Below, piece by piece: positions 47,101 to 51,812 of a DNA stretch of 51,812 nt (positions within the stretch are counted from its first letter, which is position 1; each line of letters opens with the position of its first letter). A model generated the notes under the pieces. That model searched no databases and was not told the DNA's origin. It saw nothing but the letters and a program-made list of their open reading frames with translations. The position numbers and the translations under genes are program-made. The stretch is from a virus. The DNA is taken from the IMG/VR virus record IMGVR_UViG_3300027847_002828, positions 1-51,812 of that record. One strand, 5' to 3'.

Positions 47101-48224
47101 CCCTCGATGGGCAAGCCCTCATCCAGCCCTGCCCTGACCTCATGGAGAGGACGTTCAAAATTATGAACCCGCTCAAGGTCTTCCAGGTTCCTGCCAAGCA
47201 CCGTCTCCATCTCACTACCGGCTTCCCTGCCGAGCGCCTCTGCCTGGATCTTCTTGTCATACAGTGCCTGAGCGGTTTTCTGTCCGGCTTCCGTTGTCGT
47301 GTCCATCACGCTGGGCCTGAACAGTCTGCTCACAGCCCGGCCACCAGCCGTCTTGTATTTCAGGTGATGGCCGACCGCATCCAACGCCGCGTCAGCCCTC
47401 TTCCCTGTAAACGGTATGGTTGGAGCACCCATGTGCAGGCCGGGTAGACCGGGAGCCTTCCACCGGGCGAAGCTGCCTACTGGCTCGAACAGGATGTCGT
47501 CAAGTTTCTGCCCTACGTCGGTGGCGGCTTCCGAGAACAGATGACGCTGCCCAATCGCGACGTCCGCCTGTCTCGCCACGTCCGAACCGGCGTCCATCAT
47601 CTCGTCGGAATACTTGATCATGTCAAAAGGAGTCACCTCGCTGCGTGCCTGGCTGGCACCGACACGGGTGACGTCATCAAATGCTTCCGAGACAGTCTTG
47701 CCACCTTTCTCAGCAGCATCTCTCGCTGTCCACGCTGCTGCCTCCATAGCCGCCTCATCCATTCCGGCCAATGATTTCCTGGTGGCGACCTTTGCCAGAT
47801 CGTCCCACTTGCCCATGTGCTTCACCACCTTGCCCGCCTTGGTGGCTGCTGATGCACCAAGGGTCAGGTAGGTTAGCGGGTCAAGCAGAACCTCGGCTGC
47901 GAAGCCAGTCAGCCCCGGCGTCCATCCGGATTCGTCCCTGCCAAATCCGACCAGCTCCTGGCCGCGTGTCCTGCCCTCCTGGCTGGTCCAGTTCCACGGC
48001 AGTAGCTGGTCAAAGGGGTTCTCAGCATGAAGGACGTCACGAACCATGGACCCCGGAATGTCCAGTATGTTCGCTGCACCTGTCAGCCCACTGATGCCAC
48101 GCTGCACCAGTGACCTGTTGACCTCCTCCTCCTCTTGGGGAGTGAGATCACGGTTCAGGTGTCTGGCACTTCGTCCACCAAGAGGAGCCAGACTGGCGAG
48201 CGGGGGCAGTCTTGGAAGCGGCAT
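44163..48224 (-). CDS. Giant virion protein, candidate ejection/internal core protein
   Basis: A 1353-residue protein, the largest in the window. Residues about 40-130 hold the shared module (LDIPGSMVRDVLHAENPFDQ, then AAEVLLDPLTYLTLG) also seen in the 657-aa protein. The rest is long, helical and charged. A late segment, RLFPFYKFSSRQMPFVIKEL, then AERPGG, is typical of large internal virion proteins of phages without a tape measure. No peptidoglycan hydrolase motif was found. It probably enters the host with DNA (inference). Confidence 0.65.
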   Translation of the reverse strand: MPLPRLPPLASLAPLGGRSARHLNRDLTPQEEEEVNRSLVQRGISGLTGAANILDIPGSMVRDVLHAENPFDQLLPWNWTSQEGRTRGQELVGFGRDESGWTPGLTGFAAEVLLDPLTYLTLGASAATKAGKVVKHMGKWDDLAKVATRKSLAGMDEAAMEAAAWTARDAAEKGGKTVSEAFDDVTRVGASQARSEVTPFDMIKYSDEMMDAGSDVARQADVAIGQRHLFSEAATDVGQKLDDILFEPVGSFARWKAPGLPGLHMGAPTIPFTGKRADAALDAVGHHLKYKTAGGRAVSRLFRPSVMDTTTEAGQKTAQALYDKKIQAEALGREAGSEMETVLGRNLEDLERVHNFERPLHEVRAGLDEGLPIEGDWVSGIDLPVNAKVLKIEDTGQAWVRYTDPDTGKLVTKGYGKDALKTLKRDTDKALMSHPDVVTATYKLMEMPSDLLRTKGVSDETFHMVESVRRTLGSMKGEADEWGANFMELYGPEYALHAARRTEAEKALAEAMELPGVIRDHAGTREGLLPFDEEGLIKWQAIEDAKRALKEIPDEFVPPENYFARLAAREGAESAGSRGPLYATDPHLAGREASTRGFTESGTGAVREMTQDPRLSHLLETGNMKGAAQHLGDRWGHLADEMFEDTKSLTYLTDPATGQKIVDVATGATQANRWEALAKWLKGMDPDAIQAGIYVDPVSALTRRVSTFNDYIESTKAAVRTLAAKATPVRSEGSKTVSELVAGLNLKSTRFVSETGEGAEVYQKIAKLMGRHVDDPEEMKTVIGEIAGMHIPAGMADDLTRFHQSFRSPEVVSEIAKQFDSATNMIKGMLTAPWLAFHTRNGVSGQIRNWVAGLVDMDRMGPALLTARSVAKGGVMDGASNLPAVRRMHADRVVRGVETRALNDEVATDLVREMYYIQSPKRQMGEVFERAGAVSNVDDVTGELLTEGVGGRYVGGVGGPESALRDTPATISETIATWFGRGNRVPEASSPLNVRSMLTEQRGVSGRAVSGYGPSAAGEMLGQYVEDLNRLTPFIESLRRGIDPAAAMKRINAAQVDYSSKAYTSFERNAAQRLFPFYKFSSRQMPFVIKELAERPGGRLAKVMRGTRSLKGDQTRPLPEHLQQTMAVELPEMMQGPEGDPRYLTTLDLMSMDPFTFMPTTGGDVLTDPLMEMASRLNPMLKFPLEALSGQTFFQKGPMGGRPLTDLDPTMGRTLSNISDLMTGESTGRVEPLGSQTFEHLMLNSPFSRFLTTARTLTDPRKGVLGTAANLGTGFRVSDIPPRTQEALLREAAEESILEIPGGKTFRNVYLPEEVIATMAPGEREHAERLMNLKRMLAKRARERAEEARRAQY

Positions 48225-48230
48225 GACTGA

Positions 48231-50819
48231 TCAGTTCTCCAGACGATACTGCTCCAGCTCAGGAACCCATGTCCCCAGCTCTCCTCCGCCCCACATGCTC
48301 GGATGCGTTTCAAAAGGAGTACCAGGAATTCCAATAGTCAGTGTATCCGGCATGCCTGGGTCTGCCTGGTAAAACCCTTCGTGCCAGTCATACGGCTCGG
48401 AGGATCCGTCAGGAGACTCTTGTGCGTAGAATTCCCTTGCCATTCCGTAGGTGAGCCGACCACGGTATTTAGGCTGTTTCACCACCCACGCAGCCCAGTC
48501 GTCTGCGTCTGCGAATTCCAGGTTGTCGCCATACGACAAATTCTTTTCGTGGCTTATTCCACCCCAGTCTAAAGGATTCCAACTTGTGTCCGAATCAAGG
48601 CCCTTCCTTGTGCGCCACGACAAGCTGTGCAGATCCCTTAGCAGCAGGCTGTCAAGACCTTCTGACCCATCGGGACGATTTGCCTTCACGTCAACGATAA
48701 GTTGCCTGTCCAGTAAATTTCCCTGTTGCGCCATGTAGTCAACATCGTCTTCTTTCCACATCGCAGGTTGTCCCGAGGTGCTCATTGGGGACCGAGTGTT
48801 AGCATGGCTAGGCAGACTGTGCTCCCTGCTTAGGCCCCCCCTGTTTCCGGGAGCAGCAGCGCCAGGTGCTGCGTCCATCCGGCGCTGGAAATCAGTAAAC
48901 GTCTCCCCCGCGTTTCGGTTTTCGATATATTCTGCGGACTCCGCCTGCTGCCTGGGATTGACGCCTTGGCCACCCTTGGCCCTTTCGACATGCACCTGGT
49001 AATCTTGACCGGCTGTCGCAGTTCTAGTTTCTTCGTCTCTGATTTCCTGCTCTTGCTCCGGAGTCTTCGGCTTAGGACTAAGGTCTCTTTGCAGGCTTCT
49101 GTCTTCTCCCTTCTCCCTAATAATGTCTTTGTGTTGCCTTTCTTTCGCAGCATCCGAGCTTGACCTGGCAGTAATGGTCTCCTCGTGCTGCTGTTTTTGC
49201 GTTAGAAGCCTTTCCTCATGACGCCTACTCGCAGCGGCTTCTTCCCTATTCCCCCTACGTTCTGCGGCAGCGGCCTGCCGACGAGCCTGGTCTATTGACG
49301 CATCAAGTTTCCTGATCTCAAGACTATGCTTGGCACTGTCGAGTCCTCGGCCTCCGAGGCTGTCCTCCAGGCTGGGGTCCCTGCGGAGAGCTTCAGCGTT
49401 CCATGCCTGCCTACGCGCCTCTCGTTGGTCCGCATCCCGGAGACCACGAGCACCACCCCGTGCCCTGCGAACAGTTATCCGGTCTCGCTGCGCAGGCGTC
49501 ATGTCGTCTATTAGTCCCTGCTCAGGCCCACTGATCTCTATGCCACCGGGACGTAGCCTCTCCCTGCCTTCCAGTGACTGCGCCAGGCTGCGTGCGTTTC
49601 TGGAACGTCGCGTGTTGGACCGCTGCCGTTCACTGTCGGCTGCCTGGGCACTACGGATTCCTTCCGCCTTGGCCCGAAGAGATCCCGCCCCCTCCATGTC
49701 CCCCTCGGACTCACGGACCCCCGCCTCTGACAGAAGGTCTTCCAACTGACCCTGCCGCCTGCCGACAACCCTGGTAGCGCCGGGAATGTCCCGGCTCTCC
49801 TGATACCTGACCCCGGTAGGACTCTCTGTTCCAAGCTTGGCAAAGCCAAGATTGCTTCGGTCAAACTGACCCGTGGCAATCGCGTGATCAATTAGTTTTT
49901 CATCAGCTACACCCTGACCAAGCTGAGACCTCTCCCTAGCCGTCAACCGCCTGGGTTCCGGCTCCTCAGGAGCGAGGCCCAGCATCCGACCCTCCAGACC
50001 TGTCGGGTCACTAGGGCCGTAGGTCCCATGTGCTATCTTGCGTTCTTCAGAGGTGCGAAGACGAGGAAGACCCAGGCGTTCCGATTCGAGATTCATAATC
50101 TCTCTAGCACGAGCCGGGTCCTGCTCCGCCCCACGCTCCGCCAGCGTCCTGATATTCTGCTGGTGGTGACCCTTTGTCAGGGCCATCCTGGCATCACGAG
50201 CGTCCTCGGCAAGTTTCTCACGCTGATCCGGCCCTTTCTCAATAATCTGGTTTGCCTCATTTATCCGGCGGACACTATCGTCTGCCGACGCTTGCTCACG
50301 GAGCCTCTCCCCGGACCACTCTCCTGGAAACCCCACAAGATCGTCCATGAGACCTGAGCCTGGGGTCGGGAGGTCGGGGCCAAACGAGAACCTGTCTAAC
50401 GCTCGGGGGTCAGGATTCCTCGCCCTCCACTCTGCTTCCACTTGGTCACTGGTCAGAAGTTCCGGGCGTCTAAGTGTCCGTCCAGCACCAACCGGGTCAT
50501 GAGACACATTCTGTCTTGCTTCCCTGATTATGTCTTCACTCGTTGGCTCGCGACGTGGTAGCGGAGGGGCAGGTGGGTCGTCTGGTCCAATCGTTTCCTC
50601 TAGTGTGGGACGAGCCTTCCTCTTGGGAGGAGCCTTCTGGTTGTTGTCGTTGCGTGCTATGGCAGCCCTTTCGGCGGCCGCCCTCTTTCGCGAACTCTGG
50701 ATATGTGCAGGGGCAGAGGCTCTCTCCGCTGCCTCCATCTCCATCAGTTCGCGACGGGCTTTCTTGTCGCCCTTCTCTGCCAAACGCAGCAGGAGTTTCC
50801 TTAACCGAGGATCTGCCAT
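48231..50819 (-). CDS. Large charged internal virion protein
   Basis: An 862-residue, highly charged protein, mostly helical and rich in Arg, Glu and Ala. A coiled coil with ASIDQARRQAAAAERRGNRE and related sequence lies near the middle. The last 150 or so residues are more globular (Trp, Tyr, Gly-rich: WRTRKGLDSDTSWNPLDWGG). It is next to the 1353-aa gene, so the two may form an ejection complex. No enzymatic motif was recognised. Confidence 0.6.
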   Translation of the reverse strand: MADPRLRKLLLRLAEKGDKKARRELMEMEAAERASAPAHIQSSRKRAAAERAAIARNDNNQKAPPKRKARPTLEETIGPDDPPAPPLPRREPTSEDIIREARQNVSHDPVGAGRTLRRPELLTSDQVEAEWRARNPDPRALDRFSFGPDLPTPGSGLMDDLVGFPGEWSGERLREQASADDSVRRINEANQIIEKGPDQREKLAEDARDARMALTKGHHQQNIRTLAERGAEQDPARAREIMNLESERLGLPRLRTSEERKIAHGTYGPSDPTGLEGRMLGLAPEEPEPRRLTARERSQLGQGVADEKLIDHAIATGQFDRSNLGFAKLGTESPTGVRYQESRDIPGATRVVGRRQGQLEDLLSEAGVRESEGDMEGAGSLRAKAEGIRSAQAADSERQRSNTRRSRNARSLAQSLEGRERLRPGGIEISGPEQGLIDDMTPAQRDRITVRRARGGARGLRDADQREARRQAWNAEALRRDPSLEDSLGGRGLDSAKHSLEIRKLDASIDQARRQAAAAERRGNREEAAASRRHEERLLTQKQQHEETITARSSSDAAKERQHKDIIREKGEDRSLQRDLSPKPKTPEQEQEIRDEETRTATAGQDYQVHVERAKGGQGVNPRQQAESAEYIENRNAGETFTDFQRRMDAAPGAAAPGNRGGLSREHSLPSHANTRSPMSTSGQPAMWKEDDVDYMAQQGNLLDRQLIVDVKANRPDGSEGLDSLLLRDLHSLSWRTRKGLDSDTSWNPLDWGGISHEKNLSYGDNLEFADADDWAAWVVKQPKYRGRLTYGMAREFYAQESPDGSSEPYDWHEGFYQADPGMPDTLTIGIPGTPFETHPSMWGGGELGTWVPELEQYRLEN

Positions 50820-50820
50820 G

Positions 50821-51270
50821 CTATACCACCTGTCCGAGCCACCCCAACGACTGGCCGCGTCCAGTCAGCGAGGCTTCGATGCCCTTCTGGATCGCCTGCG
50901 ACCTAGCGCCGCTGTAGGAGTTAGATACGTCTTGCGATGCCCTCTGTTGTGCCCCTGCATGGGCCAACGACATCAGATTGCTGGGCTGTCCCTGTATCCC
51001 TCTGCGAGCCTGGGACTGCGAGAGGTTTTGATTCGCCTTGGCGAAGTCGCCGGAGATGGAACCACGCAGACGCTGCCCCTCACGCCTCTCAGCCGTGGGA
51101 GACAGGTGACGGAACAACGAATCTTCAAAAACCTCTGTGCCGGGAATCCCCGGTCTTGAAAGCCCCCCGGTATTCGAGGCTACATCATTCCCGGGAGACC
51201 CTGAAAAGGGGACGATGGCAATGTCGGGGCCTGTGGCCTGTCGGGGAACTGGTGCTGGGTCTGCTCCCAC
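50821..51270 (-). CDS. Hypothetical virion protein
   Basis: A 149-residue protein. The N-terminal 45 residues are Pro/Gly-rich and overlap the upstream gene by 91 bases, so the real start may lie further inside. The C-terminal half is Gln/Ser/Ala-rich and helical (RGSISGDFAKANQNLSQSQA). It is one base from the next gene. Function unknown; late operon membership suggests a structural role. Confidence 0.5.
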   Translation of the reverse strand: MGADPAPVPRQATGPDIAIVPFSGSPGNDVASNTGGLSRPGIPGTEVFEDSLFRHLSPTAERREGQRLRGSISGDFAKANQNLSQSQARRGIQGQPSNLMSLAHAGAQQRASQDVSNSYSGARSQAIQKGIEASLTGRGQSLGWLGQVV

Positions 51271-51812
51271 TGCGGAGTTTCCATCCCGGGGTTCCCGAAG
51301 CCCGCGCTTCCTTTGAAGTAGTCACCCATGGAACCGAACACAGCCGGGAAGGATTTGTCGAACCTCTGCTGGGCCAGTAGGGCAGGCGTCTGGGCGATCT
51401 CAGCCAGCACGGGAGACATCGCCGTGTTGTAGAGGTTGCCAAGGAACCCGGCCTGTGTCCCGTAGTTCTGCGCTCCCGTCCCCATCATCTGGTTCAGAAT
51501 AGCGGAGATGGCATTCATCTGGTGGCCATAGGCCCCAGTGTCATCCCCTTCCCGCATCTCGAACTGGCCGGTGATCGGGTTGAAGCTGTATCCACCACCC
51601 GATGAGCCTGTCCAGCCTGGCAGGCCACCAAGCATCCCGGCCATGTTTCCGCCGCCCTGGAACCCAGCGGGTCCTCCCATGGCTCCAGCCGGACCCGCGC
51701 TGCCCATGGGGTTGATCGACCCTGGAGGCGTAAAGGTTCTCTGAACCTGCGGAGGGGCCATGTTGGTGGTGGTGGACGGACCCCTGATAACCTGCTGCTG
51801 TGGACTTGTCAT
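51180..51812 (-). CDS. Gly/Met/Pro-rich protein, likely the continuation of the gene at 1-981
   Basis: A frame of 210 residues starting at ATG 51812, the last bases of the window. The N-terminal 70 residues are Gly/Pro/Met-rich (GSAGPAGAMGGPAGFQGGGN). The rest is helical with Phe/Met content (QMNAISAILNQMMGTG, YNTAMSPVLAEIAQTPALLA). It is in phase and compositionally continuous with the repeat gene at position 1, so its ATG may be an internal codon. Probably a tail or internal virion component. Confidence 0.65.
   Translation of the reverse strand: MTSPQQQVIRGPSTTTNMAPPQVQRTFTPPGSINPMGSAGPAGAMGGPAGFQGGGNMAGMLGGLPGWTGSSGGGYSFNPITGQFEMREGDDTGAYGHQMNAISAILNQMMGTGAQNYGTQAGFLGNLYNTAMSPVLAEIAQTPALLAQQRFDKSFPAVFGSMGDYFKGSAGFGNPGMETPQWEQTQHQFPDRPQAPTLPSSPFQGLPGMM

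Overview
The window looks like the whole, or nearly the whole, genome of a tailed double-stranded DNA phage, probably short-tailed. It carries a large terminase subunit, a portal, a major capsid protein with scaffold, and two very large candidate ejection proteins. I found no tail sheath, tail tube or tape-measure gene. Genes are packed tightly, many joined by ATGA, TGATG or TAATG overlaps. No tRNA or rRNA gene was seen. The likely host is a planctomycete: the first rightward gene resembles DUF1580, a small family I know from Rhodopirellula, and the moderately high GC content fits. This host call is an inference.

Layout. Leftward late genes run from 23309 down to 1 in the order scaffold, capsid, glycosyltransferase, zinc-finger protein, TerL, portal, connector and tail genes, LamG protein, a 657-aa protein, tail protein, second glycosyltransferase, Gly/Met/Pro-rich protein. 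They appear to continue from 51812 down to 44013 with the 862-aa and 1353-aa virion proteins and a Lys-rich peptide, ending at twin hairpins (43926-43988). The reading frame leaving the left edge is in phase with the one entering at the right edge, so the sequence is probably a circular or circularly permuted genome opened inside one gene.

The rightward block (23432-35491) starts with a divergent promoter pair at 23340-23413. It holds the DUF1580-like regulator, SSB, small genes, a C5 cytosine methyltransferase with a second reading frame nested inside it, a Lar-like zinc ribbon and a putative methyltransferase. A repeat-rich non-coding region (26969-27638) follows. Then come a MoxR-like ATPase and a VWA/metallopeptidase protein, zinc-finger and acidic proteins, and a serine recombinase.

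A second leftward block (43879-35476) starts with an XRE repressor. It holds a CsrA-like protein, a Rad52-type annealing protein, Gp157, a ParB-like protein, an SF2 helicase, a RusA resolvase broken by an in-frame TGA, small membrane proteins, a secreted trypsin-like protease and a staphylococcal-type nuclease. I recognise no DNA polymerase, primase or peptidoglycan-cutting endolysin. Replication probably relies on the host polymerase, and lysis may use the secreted protease. A repressor plus a recombinase makes a temperate lifestyle possible but not proven.

The best leads are the dual-coding methyltransferase locus, the possible protease-based lysis cassette, a small RNA candidate at 37964-38045, the CsrA-like gene, the interrupted RusA and the shared N-terminal module of two giant virion proteins.
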